Positions 1 to 6,534 of a stretch of DNA of 8,604 bases are shown here, piece after piece (positions within the stretch are counted from its first letter, which is position 1; each line of letters starts with the position of its first letter). This stretch comes from Desulfobulbaceae bacterium UBA2775 (GTDB lineage: Bacteria > Desulfobacterota > Desulfobulbia > Desulfobulbales > Desulfocapsaceae): the NCBI GenBank assembly GCA_002352445.1, contig DEIL01000214.1:1-8604 (forward strand), written 5' to 3'. Position numbers and translations under genes: made by a program. Below the pieces are notes generated by a model, which worked only from the letters and a program-made list of their open reading frames with translations, did not search any database and was not told where the DNA came from.

Positions 1-14
1 TTTGAAATCATGCA

Positions 15-353
15 TTACACCGCGTCCCTGTCTTCCTCGCCGGTACGCACCCGAACAACACGTTCAACCGGTATTACAAATATCTTACCATCGCCGATTT
101 TGCCGCTATTTGCTGCACTTCTTATCTTATCCACCACCTGATCCACCTGCTCAGCCGCCACGACAATTTCGATTTTAACCTTGGGGATAAAATCAATCAC
201 ATATTCAGCCCCCCTGTATATTTCTATATGCCCCTTCTGACGACCATACCCTTTTACCTCGGACAGAGTCATGCCGGTAATACCGATCTCATTCAATGCA
301 TCTTTTACATCATCCAGTTTATACGGTTTTATGATCGCTTCTATTTTTTTCAT
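15..353 (-). CDS. glnB: Nitrogen regulatory protein PII (GlnB/GlnK family)
   Basis: This 112-residue protein is full length for PII, the trimeric cytosolic sensor that reads 2-oxoglutarate and ATP/ADP and controls ammonium transport and nitrogen assimilation. The start MKKIEAIIKPYKLDDV is the classic PII N-terminus. The T-loop runs from about residue 37 to 55 (GRQKGHIEIYRGAEY), and Tyr51, the residue uridylylated by GlnD in proteobacteria, is present. The C-terminal block GKIGDGKIFVIPVE (about 84-97) holds the nucleotide-binding signature. The ATG has a good ribosome binding site (CAGGGGAT) just upstream. The gene lies downstream of amt on the same strand, so it is most likely the GlnK-type partner that blocks the channel. 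GlnB and GlnK cannot be separated by sequence alone, so the symbol is provisional. It is either cotranscribed with amt through a 193-base spacer or has its own promoter, which I could not identify. Confidence 0.96.
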   Translation of the reverse strand: MKKIEAIIKPYKLDDVKDALNEIGITGMTLSEVKGYGRQKGHIEIYRGAEYVIDFIPKVKIEIVVAAEQVDQVVDKIRSAANSGKIGDGKIFVIPVERVVRVRTGEEDRDAV

Positions 354-401
354 AATATCCCCTGATTGATGATCTCGTAATAACTTAAATTCTTTGCTAG
401 T

Positions 402-490
402 CCGTCATTCCCGCAAGGCGGGAGATTAGCGTAGACTTCGATCCAGTTATTTCCACACATTATGGAATCCCGCCTGCGCCAGAATGACGG
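402..490. repeat. MITE-like inverted repeat of the GTCATTCCCGC type
   Basis: This 89-base element sits between amt and the PII gene. Its ends are inverted copies: CCGTCATTC at 402-410 matches GAATGACGG at 482-490, and the match continues imperfectly inward for about 22 bases. The left arm alone forms a small hairpin, TCCCGC-AAG-GCGGGA (409-423), and the right arm carries TCCCGCCTGCGCCAG. Similar short palindromic repeats with GTCATTCCCGC ends are scattered through many bacterial genomes (general knowledge, not checked here). It contains no ORF of its own. Because it lies inside the presumed amt-PII transcript, it could fold in the mRNA and lower expression of the downstream gene. That role is inference. 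Confidence 0.75.
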
Positions 491-546
491 TGCAGGAGAC
501 TTTTTACGACGCCATCATTCATAACATGATTATTATGCCACCAACA

Positions 547-1767
547 CTAATTGTTATACGCAGTCTCGGAATGCTCGGCAGAATCCATCCCCTCAACCTC
601 AGCATCTTCAAAAAGACGCATCCCCATAACGCTGTGAATAACTTTAAACAGAACCCAGCTGACCGCAAAAGCGTAAACAACAACTGCTGCAATTCCAACA
701 ACCTGATAATATAGCTGAACTGGGTTTCCAGCCAAAAGCCCATCCACACCGCCAGGATTCACTTTTTTTGAGGCGAAGATACCCAGGCAAAGAGTACCGA
801 GAATCCCACCCACTCCGTGAATACCAACCACATCCAGGGAATCGTCAAGCTTCAGCCTGGCCTTCGCATTAACTGCCAGAAAACAACACGCCCCCGCCAG
901 ACAGCCGATAACTATCGCTGCATTCGGGCCGACAAAACCGGCGGTGGGGGTAATGGTAGCCAGGCCACTGATAGCTCCCGACGCGGCACCAAGGGTCGTC
1001 GCTTTCCCCAGGGTCAGCCATTCCAAAACCACCCACATAAGCATACCGGCCATTCCACCCATATGCGTTGCCACAAAAGCTGTTGCTGCAACCTCATCGG
1101 CAGCAAGAGCCGAACCGCCGTTAAAACCAAACCAACCGAACCAGAGAAGCCCTGTGCCAAGCATTGTCATTGGCAGATTATGGGGCATAAAACTTGCCTT
1201 GCCATACCTTCTCCTTGCCCCTATTACCAGCACACCTGCCAAAGCCGCGGCCCCGCAGGTTGCATGAACTACAAGGCCACCCGCAAAATCCATAACCCCA
1301 AACTCCGCAAGCCATCCGCCCTTACCCCAGATCCAGTGACAGACTGGATTATACACAAGAATTGTCCAAGCCAGAGAAAAGACAAGAAACGGGACAAACC
1401 GCACCCGTTCAGCAAAAGCACCGGTAATAAGCGCCGGAGTAATCACTGCGAACATACACTGATATATCATAAATACCGTTTGCGGAATAGTCGTGGCATA
1501 ATCAGTACTCGGCGTGTTCGTTACACCTCTCAGCCCAAACCATGACAGATCACCGACAAACCCACCCACATCCGGACCAAAAGACATGGAATAACCAAGA
1601 TAGACCCACTCTACGGAAACAAGTGATATCATAAAAAGACTCTGCATTATGGTACCAAGAACATTTTTCCTCCGTACCATTCCACCGTAAAAAAGTGCAA
1701 GTCCCGGCGTCATCAATAACACTAGACCGGCAGAGGCCAGGATAAATGCAGTATCCGCCTTATTCAT
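547..1767 (-). CDS. amtB: Ammonium transporter (Amt/AmtB family)
   Basis: This 406-residue inner-membrane protein of many hydrophobic helices (family norm 11) moves ammonium into the cell. Family landmarks are all present: ITPALITGAFAER (about 109-121, containing the region of the outer Phe gate), DFAGGLVVH (160-168) with the first pore histidine His168, the WFGWFGFNGGSALA block (about 209-222), and GIHGVGGILGT (about 315-325) with the second pore histidine His317. The cytoplasmic tail ends in EGMDSAEHSETAY, the conserved segment that contacts GlnK. I chose the ATG at 1767 because it has GAGGAG six bases upstream. The frame stays open 12 codons further to a TTG, but that extension has no family match. 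No cleavable signal peptide like that of E. coli AmtB is apparent. The gene is followed by PII, the reverse of the E. coli glnK-amtB order, and is preceded by a sigma-54-type promoter. Confidence 0.97.
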   Translation of the reverse strand: MNKADTAFILASAGLVLLMTPGLALFYGGMVRRKNVLGTIMQSLFMISLVSVEWVYLGYSMSFGPDVGGFVGDLSWFGLRGVTNTPSTDYATTIPQTVFMIYQCMFAVITPALITGAFAERVRFVPFLVFSLAWTILVYNPVCHWIWGKGGWLAEFGVMDFAGGLVVHATCGAAALAGVLVIGARRRYGKASFMPHNLPMTMLGTGLLWFGWFGFNGGSALAADEVAATAFVATHMGGMAGMLMWVVLEWLTLGKATTLGAASGAISGLATITPTAGFVGPNAAIVIGCLAGACCFLAVNAKARLKLDDSLDVVGIHGVGGILGTLCLGIFASKKVNPGGVDGLLAGNPVQLYYQVVGIAAVVVYAFAVSWVLFKVIHSVMGMRLFEDAEVEGMDSAEHSETAYNN

Positions 1768-1773
1768 TGTAAT

Positions 1774-1779
1774 CTCCTC
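1774..1779 (-). promoter_or_regulatory. Ribosome binding site deciding the amt start
   Basis: On the minus strand GAGGAG lies six bases before the ATG at 1767. This strong Shine-Dalgarno match makes that ATG, rather than the in-frame TTG at 1803, the likely start of the transporter. The TTG would also lie about 5 bases upstream of the transcription start predicted from the -24/-12 promoter, so it could not be in that message. Confidence 0.8.
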
Positions 1780-1808
1780 ATTGATTGTTTTTCTGATCAA
1801 CAAATTAT

Positions 1809-1824
1809 TACAATATACGTGCCA
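1809..1824 (-). promoter_or_regulatory. Sigma-54 (RpoN) -24/-12 promoter for amt
   Basis: The minus strand reads TGGCACGTATATTGTA. The consensus is TGGCACG, four bases, then TTGCW. The -24 half is perfect and the GG-to-G(C) spacing is exact. The only change at a key position is GT in place of GC at -12. The predicted start of transcription is near 1798, giving a leader of about 30 bases with the ribosome binding site inside it. Sigma-54 control of ammonium transporter genes through NtrC is well established in proteobacteria. No textbook NtrC palindrome is obvious upstream, so the activator is unknown. Confidence 0.75.
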
Positions 1825-1901
1825 CCTCGCTTCACAAACAAAAAACAGTTAAGATTACAGTAGATTATATGAAGTTATTGCCACTCCGTACAACAATTAA
1901 T

Positions 1902-1944
1902 ATTACATTTTTGTGATTTTTTATATTTTAAATTACATTTTTGT
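1902..1944. repeat. Paired 13-base direct repeats, possible activator sites
   Basis: ATTACATTTTTGT occurs exactly at 1902-1914 and again at 1932-1944, a centre-to-centre distance of 30 bases (about three helical turns). Measured from the predicted amt transcription start, the copies lie about 104-146 bases upstream, where sigma-54 enhancer proteins usually bind. The core also appears as TTTACATTTT at 1986-1995. The repeat is not palindromic and does not resemble an NtrC site, so the binding role is inference; it could equally serve mtnA. Confidence 0.45.
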
Positions 1945-2069
1945 TCACCACTTTCAACCTTTCCCCCGTCTGCCCATTGCATAAGTTTACATTTTAAAAT
2001 GAAGAGAGTATGTTGGCCGTGCAGCCGGACATTGAGGCTTTATTTTTCACAAACAATAGCTGAACTACT

Positions 2070-3185
2070 ATGAATATCGACGGAAAACGCTACAGGACTA
2101 TCTGGCCGGATCCCCAGAACAAGAGTACTGTCTGTATTATCGATCAGCGCAAACTCCCCCATGAGTTTGTAATAGAACAGCTTGCCAGTGTCGAACAGAC
2201 TATTGTGGCCATTAAGGATATGCATGTGCGCGGCGCCGGGCTTATTGGTGCCACGGCTGGATTCGGAATGTATCTCGCATCCCTGCAGGCACCTGATGAT
2301 CATTTCGCTGATTTTATGAAAGAGAGCGGAGACAGGCTCAACCGCAGCAGACCGACGGCCAGAAACCTCAAGTGGGCCATCGACAGAGTGCTCAAAGCCA
2401 TGGCAGAGGCAGATCATCCTGAAGAAAAAAGAGCTGTTGCCTTTTCAACCGCATGCACTATTGCTGATGAAGACGCAGAGTTCTGCAAAAGACTCGGCTT
2501 TCACGGCCTTGAGATCATCAAACAGATCAGTAGAAAAAAGAACAATGGCACCGTCAATATCCTCACCCATTGCAATGCAGGATGGCTGGCGTTTGTTGAT
2601 TACGGCAGTGCCACAGCGCCAATCTATGCGGCGAGGGACGCCGGGATAGACATCCATGTATGGGTTGACGAGACCCGACCCTGGAACCAGGGTGCTAAAC
2701 TCACAACCTGGGAACTGCAACAGGAAAACATCGCCAACACCCTTATCACCGACAACGCCGGTGGCCACCTGATGCAGCATGGCATGGTCGATATTGTTAT
2801 TGTCGGCACCGACCGTACAACCCATACCGGTGACGTAGCGAACAAGATAGGCACATACCTGAAAGCTCTTGCCGCTCATGACAACAACATCCCCTTTTAT
2901 GTGGCACTTCCGTCATCAACTTTCGACTGGACACTTGACAATGGCATAGAAATTCCGATAGAACAAAGGTCAGGGGAAGAAATTAAAACTATCTCAGGGG
3001 TAGATGAAAATGGTAAGATTGTAACAGTCGAATTAACTACCAGAAAAACCAGGGCATCTAACTACAGTTTCGATGTAACCCCGGCACGACTGGTTACCGG
3101 TCTCATTACCGAGCGGGGGATAGTAAAAGCAGAGCGGGAAGCGATCCATCAACTCTTCCCCGAATGCGGTACATCGATAGAGTAA
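2070..3185 (+). CDS. mtnA: MtnA-family S-methyl-5-thioribose-1-phosphate isomerase
   Basis: This 371-residue soluble enzyme belongs to the MtnA/eIF2B-alpha-like family, which isomerises 5-methylthioribose-1-phosphate to the ribulose form in methionine salvage; relatives also accept 5-deoxyribose-1-phosphate. Visible landmarks are DQRKLP (25-30), MHVRGAGLIG (51-60), SRPTARNLKWA (93-103), THCNAGWLA (166-174) with the likely catalytic Cys168, WVDETRPWNQGAKLTTWEL (198-216), LITDNAGGHLM (225-235), VGTDRTTHTGDVANKIGTY (245-263) with the likely catalytic Asp248, and FDVTPARLVTGLITERG (334-350). It differs from textbook MtnA in RGAG (usually RGAP), GTDRTTHTGD (usually GADRIA-NGD) and an extra stretch at about 311-329, so it may be a subfamily with a different preferred substrate. 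No mtnK, mtnP or aldolase gene is adjacent. The ATG lacks a clear Shine-Dalgarno; a short ORF ends 6 bases before it. The pilZ gene follows after 16 bases, probably in the same operon. Confidence 0.88.
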   Translation: MNIDGKRYRTIWPDPQNKSTVCIIDQRKLPHEFVIEQLASVEQTIVAIKDMHVRGAGLIGATAGFGMYLASLQAPDDHFADFMKESGDRLNRSRPTARNLKWAIDRVLKAMAEADHPEEKRAVAFSTACTIADEDAEFCKRLGFHGLEIIKQISRKKNNGTVNILTHCNAGWLAFVDYGSATAPIYAARDAGIDIHVWVDETRPWNQGAKLTTWELQQENIANTLITDNAGGHLMQHGMVDIVIVGTDRTTHTGDVANKIGTYLKALAAHDNNIPFYVALPSSTFDWTLDNGIEIPIEQRSGEEIKTISGVDENGKIVTVELTTRKTRASNYSFDVTPARLVTGLITERGIVKAEREAIHQLFPECGTSIE

Positions 3186-3201
3186 GTACACAGGAAAAAT
3201 T

Positions 3202-3579
3202 ATGAAAACACGAGAACAGAGAAAATTCATCCGCTATGACGCACTGCACCTCCTCGACTACACTGTCCTGGATGACAACGATGAAGGTGGCGTCTATTCG
3301 ATGGGAAGAACTATAGATGTAAGTGTTGACGGCATTAAACTGGAGACGAACTCCCCTCTCAAAATAAACGCCAGACTTCTCATAACAGTTGGGCTGGAGG
3401 ATGATCTGGTGGATCTTGAGGGAAAAATCACCCATATGACCCCGCATGATGGCCGATTTATATCCGGGGTTGTCTTTCTCAAGATCTCAAAGAACGGCAG
3501 GCGGGTCTTCACCAAATATGTTGAGGCCTTCCAGCGCAGAAAAGCTGAACTGCAAGGGAAAGGCAAGGGTGAAGAGTAG
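3202..3579 (+). CDS. Single-domain PilZ protein (probable c-di-GMP receptor)
   Basis: This 125-residue cytosolic protein consists of little more than a PilZ domain. Both c-di-GMP-binding motifs are present in the right order: RxxxR as RKFIR (7-11) and DxSxxG as DVSVDG (39-44), followed by the alternating beta-strand pattern of the PilZ barrel to about residue 100. The tail (about 105-125) is charged and rich in Lys, Arg, Glu and Gly. There is no signal peptide or membrane segment. The start has AGGA about six bases upstream of the ATG. It lies 16 bases after mtnA and converges on manC, with only 10 bases between the two stop codons. PilZ proteins relay c-di-GMP to motility, polysaccharide or other outputs. 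The neighbouring sugar-nucleotide genes make a polysaccharide role tempting, but they are on the other strand and nothing here shows a target. Confidence 0.87.
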   Translation: MKTREQRKFIRYDALHLLDYTVLDDNDEGGVYSMGRTIDVSVDGIKLETNSPLKINARLLITVGLEDDLVDLEGKITHMTPHDGRFISGVVFLKISKNGRRVFTKYVEAFQRRKAELQGKGKGEE

Positions 3580-3589
3580 GGCCTCCCGG

Positions 3590-5008
3590 TCAATCTTTCT
3601 CCTGACGCCCATACACATCTTCAAACCGGACAATATCATCTTCCCCCAGGTAGCTGCCAATCTGTACTTCAATCAGCTCCAGGGAGATTACACCGGGATT
3701 TTCCAGCCTATGCTGAGTTCCTGCGGGAATATATGTAGACTCATTTTCATACAGAAGAATCTCATTGTCACCGTTGATTACCCGAGCCGTACCGGTAACA
3801 ACAACCCAATGCTCATAGCGGTGATGGTGCTTCTGCAGAGATAATTTGGCCCCTGGGTTTACCGTAATTCGTTTAATCTGGAACCGTGGTTGTTCTTCCA
3901 GTACCGTATAACTTCCCCAGGGTCGATAAACGGTCCGGTGCACACTCAGCTCTTTTCGCTTCTCCTTTTTCAGACGGGTAACGACCCTCTTCACATCCTC
4001 TGACCTGGACAAAGGTGCAACCAGCACGGCATCGGTGGTCTCGACCACGAGCGTATCTTCCATCCCAACTGTTACAACCAGCGTCTCTTCCGCTCTCACC
4101 AGACAGTTACTGGTCTCTTCCAGTATCACATCCCCTCGAATGACATTGCCGTTGGCATCCTTATCCAGAACTTCCCACAACGCCCTCCAGGAACCGATGT
4201 CGCTCCACCCCAGATCAACTGCAACTACTGCAGCATTAGTCGTTTTTTCCATCAAGGCATAGTCGATTGAGTCGCCTGGGCAACGCGACATTGCCAACTT
4301 TTCGAGCCTGAAAAAATGGTCATCAATCTCACCCTTCTCGACCGCCTGACCCATACAGGAAACCATTTCCGGGGCGAATTCCTGCATCTCGGCCCTAAAG
4401 GTTTTTATGGAAAATGCAAACATGCCGCTATTCCAGAAATAATTCTCATCTTCAAAATATTTGCGGGCCAGCTCGAGATCAGGTTTTTCCTTAAACGATG
4501 CCACCCGGGTTCCTTCACCCCGCTCGATATATCCATACCCTGTTTCCGGACTTGTGGGTTCGATACCGAAGGTAACGACAAAACCATCAGCTGCAAGCAC
4601 GGCTGCCCGCAGAACCGCTTCTGTAAATTTATTCTGATGTAGAACAATGTGATCAGCCGGCAAAACAAGAAGAATTGTCTCCTCATCCAGTTCCCCACAA
4701 TATTCCGCGGCAGCACAAATTGCAGGTGCCGTGTTCCTTCCCACAGGCTCAAGAAGGATGGAATAGTCATCAAACATATCCAGTTCATCTATCTGTGTTC
4801 TGGTAATAAATCTATGTTCTTCACCAACGACTATAATTGGCGGCAGCACACCTGGAAGTTGCTCCACACGCTGCAGAGTAGCCTGCAACAATGACGAATC
4901 ACCGGTTAACTTCAGCAGTTGTTTTGGATAGAGCTCCCGGGATAACGGCCACAGCCTGGATCCTGTGCCACCTGCAAGTATCACTGGTTGTATTTTTTTC
5001 ACTTCCAT
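3590..5008 (-). CDS. manC: Bifunctional mannose-1-phosphate guanylyltransferase / mannose-6-phosphate isomerase
   Basis: This 472-residue enzyme has the usual type II PMI/GMP layout. It makes mannose-6-phosphate from fructose-6-phosphate and joins mannose-1-phosphate to GTP to give GDP-mannose. The N-terminal nucleotidyltransferase domain (about 7-285) has the signature GGTGSRLWPLSRELYPKQ (13-30), LPADH (116-120), GYGYIERG (157-164), the FKEKP sugar-phosphate motif (172-176) and DSIDYALMEK (246-255). The C-terminal cupin isomerase domain (about 356-468) opens with YRPWGSY (361-367) and has QKHHHRYEHW (392-401), which supplies the metal ligands, with His433 further on. The start is uncertain: AGAGG directly abuts the ATG at 5008, whereas the GTG two codons later (5002) has that motif at an ideal 6-base spacing. 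The product differs by two residues only. It lies 104 bases downstream of manB and acts with it. Confidence 0.95.
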   Translation of the reverse strand: MEVKKIQPVILAGGTGSRLWPLSRELYPKQLLKLTGDSSLLQATLQRVEQLPGVLPPIIVVGEEHRFITRTQIDELDMFDDYSILLEPVGRNTAPAICAAAEYCGELDEETILLVLPADHIVLHQNKFTEAVLRAAVLAADGFVVTFGIEPTSPETGYGYIERGEGTRVASFKEKPDLELARKYFEDENYFWNSGMFAFSIKTFRAEMQEFAPEMVSCMGQAVEKGEIDDHFFRLEKLAMSRCPGDSIDYALMEKTTNAAVVAVDLGWSDIGSWRALWEVLDKDANGNVIRGDVILEETSNCLVRAEETLVVTVGMEDTLVVETTDAVLVAPLSRSEDVKRVVTRLKKEKRKELSVHRTVYRPWGSYTVLEEQPRFQIKRITVNPGAKLSLQKHHHRYEHWVVVTGTARVINGDNEILLYENESTYIPAGTQHRLENPGVISLELIEVQIGSYLGEDDIVRFEDVYGRQEKD

Positions 5009-5052
5009 CCTCTTGTCATTGAAAATTCCGCCGAAAACAATAGCTGCCGACG

Positions 5053-5131
5053 CCTTACACCTTGCACCTTATGCCCACAAGACCCTAGACCCTATACCTT
5101 AAACCCTATGCCTTACACCTTATTCCTTATC
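5053..5131. repeat. Degenerate 7-base tandem repeat (CCYTANA) array
   Basis: On the plus strand the segment reads as consecutive heptamers: CCTTACA (5053), CCTTGCA (5060), CCTTATG (5067), a 9-base unit CCCACAAGA (5074), CCCTAGA (5083), CCCTATA (5090), CCTTAAA (5097), CCCTATG (5104), CCTTACA (5111), CCTTATT (5118) and CCTTATC (5125). That is eleven units, ten of them in 7-base register. It fills most of the manB-manC spacer and runs into the last six codons of manB, including its stop. It resembles the short heptanucleotide repeats known from cyanobacteria and some other bacteria, but I cannot assign it to a named family. Confidence 0.8.
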
Positions 5132-6480
5132 AACCTCAGTATATCCTCTGTTTTTTCCCTCATCAGCTTCACATCCCCCCTGCTTTCAACATTGAGGCGC
5201 AGCAGTGGTTCCGTATTTGATTTACGGATATTAAAACGAAAGTCGGGAAAGGCTATGGATACACCATCTGTATACTCTCTACTCCCTTCACTATACGCTC
5301 TTTCGACTCCAGCAATTATCGCATCCGGATCATCAACCCGATTGTTGATCTCTCCGGAGACCGGAAACGCCGCAACCCTGTCGGCAACCAGCTCCGAGAG
5401 ATTGACACCGCACTTGCTCAAAAGTGCAGCAATCAACAGCCAGGGAATCATACCGGAATCACAATAACCAAAATCCCGAAAATAGTGGTGGGCGGACATC
5501 TCTCCCCCGTAGACGGCATCCTCCTGACGCATCCTCTCTTTGATAAAAGCATGGCCGGTTCTGGTCATTACCGGCACACCCCCCGCTTCTCTAATCAGCT
5601 CCTCACTATTCCAGATCAATCTGGGATCATAGAGTATTTTTGCCCCGACCGCTTTTTTCAGCATCTCAACAGCCAGAAGCCCTACAATATAGTATCCCTC
5701 AATAAATTCGCCTTTTTCATCCCAGAAAAAACAACGGTCAAAGTCACCATCCCAGCCAATGCCCATATCCGCACCATATTTTTTAACCATCTCGGCGGTC
5801 TCCTCCCTGTTTTCGAGAAGCAACGGATTCGGCACGCCATTGGGGAAGTTACCGTCCGGCTGATGATGCATTTTAATAAAGGTGAAGGGCAGGTAAGGTT
5901 CCAGTAGGTCAATAACAGCTCCGGCACATCCATTTCCACTGTTTACCACAATTTTAAGAGGCTTCAGCTTTTCCGTATCAATATAGGTCAACAGGTGCTC
6001 TATATATTTTTCCTTATTATTGATATTTTTTATCTTCCCGGCTTTCTCTTGCTTCGGTGGAAGAGCATCAGATACGATCATTTCAGCCATCTCTTTCAAA
6101 CCGGAGTCTTCGGTTACCGGCCGAGCCCCCCGGATGACAAATTTCATTCCGTTATAGTCTGCAGGATTATGGCTGGCAGTGACAATCACACCGCCATCAA
6201 CGCCACTTTTTTCCATGCTGAAAGCTGCATGATAAATCTCCTCTGTTCCACACAGACCGAGATCAAGCACCTCCACTCCCGTATCCTGAAGACCTGCGGC
6301 GAGAGCGCTGACAATTTCTTCACTGCTCAATCGAATATCACGCCCGACAACCACCTTTTTCAGCTTAAACACGGTGGCAAATGCCCGGCCAATCTTTGCT
6401 GCAAGTTCAGCGTTCAACTCATCCGGTACCCTGCCTCTTATATCGTATGGTTTAAAACAAGGAGGTATAGTCAATTCCAT
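5113..6480 (-). CDS. manB: Phosphomannomutase (ManB/CpsG type)
   Basis: This 455-residue cytosolic enzyme interconverts mannose-6-phosphate and mannose-1-phosphate, the step before manC; close relatives also act on glucose phosphates. It has the four functional loops of the alpha-D-phosphohexomutase family: TASHNP (101-106) with phosphoserine Ser103, metal-binding DGDFDR (244-249), sugar-recognition GEMSAHHYF (326-334) and phosphate-binding RKSNTEP (419-425). The N-terminus CFKPYDIRG is typical. I chose the ATG at 6480: it gives almost exactly the length of E. coli CpsG (456), has GGGA just upstream, and sits about 20 bases from a TATAAT promoter start. The frame is open 83 codons further to 6729, but that extension matches nothing in the family and would contain the promoter. 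The last codons and stop lie inside a heptamer repeat. It probably forms an operon with manC and diverges from rmlA. Confidence 0.95.
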   Translation of the reverse strand: MELTIPPCFKPYDIRGRVPDELNAELAAKIGRAFATVFKLKKVVVGRDIRLSSEEIVSALAAGLQDTGVEVLDLGLCGTEEIYHAAFSMEKSGVDGGVIVTASHNPADYNGMKFVIRGARPVTEDSGLKEMAEMIVSDALPPKQEKAGKIKNINNKEKYIEHLLTYIDTEKLKPLKIVVNSGNGCAGAVIDLLEPYLPFTFIKMHHQPDGNFPNGVPNPLLLENREETAEMVKKYGADMGIGWDGDFDRCFFWDEKGEFIEGYYIVGLLAVEMLKKAVGAKILYDPRLIWNSEELIREAGGVPVMTRTGHAFIKERMRQEDAVYGGEMSAHHYFRDFGYCDSGMIPWLLIAALLSKCGVNLSELVADRVAAFPVSGEINNRVDDPDAIIAGVERAYSEGSREYTDGVSIAFPDFRFNIRKSNTEPLLRLNVESRGDVKLMREKTEDILRLIRNKV

Positions 6481-6507
6481 TTTTCCCTTCCCTTTTGATT
6501 GCACTTG

Positions 6508-6534
6508 ATTATATTCACTACTTTCAAGAATCAA
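6508..6534 (-). promoter_or_regulatory. Candidate sigma-70 promoter for manB-manC
   Basis: On the minus strand there is a perfect -10 box TATAAT (6513-6508) and a -35-like TTGATT (6534-6529) with a short 15-base spacer. Transcription would begin near 6501, about 20 bases before the manB ATG, with the ribosome binding site between. The -35 is weak (4 of 6) and the spacer is short, so the call rests mainly on the -10 box and its position. Confidence 0.5.

Larger units (their letters stand above)
1768..2069. other. Divergent intergenic region between amt and mtnA
   Basis: This AT-rich 302-base spacer lies between two divergent genes. It holds the amt ribosome binding site and sigma-54 promoter (1774-1824), a pair of 13-base direct repeats (1902-1944), a partial third copy (TTTACATTTT, 1986-1995) and a possible 17-codon ORF (2010-2063) ending 6 bases before the mtnA start. 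I found no convincing sigma-70 promoter for mtnA: TTGCAT (1977-1982) and TAAAAT (1995-2000) are only 12 bases apart. No riboswitch-like fold is evident. Confidence 0.7.

Noticed and set aside
817..1545. Long plus-strand open frame opposite amt
   Set aside because: It lies wholly antisense to a clear ammonium transporter, its translation is low-complexity and matches nothing recognisable, and the amt codon pattern explains the lack of stops.
1977..2000. TTGCAT and TAAAAT as a sigma-70 promoter for mtnA
   Set aside because: The spacer is only 12 bases, too short for sigma-70 recognition.
1830..2040. NtrC palindromes (GCACC-N5-GGTGC type) upstream of amt
   Set aside because: I scanned both strands by eye and found no convincing dyad.
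2000..2069. SAM riboswitch in front of mtnA, as in Bacillus
   Set aside because: The leader is short and AT-rich with no recognisable S-box helices.
5053..5131. CRISPR array in the heptamer region
   Set aside because: Units are 7 bases, adjacent and degenerate, with no spacers.
5485..6498. Plus-strand open frames opposite manB
   Set aside because: They overlap a full-length phosphomannomutase on the other strand and show no domain or ribosome binding site of note.
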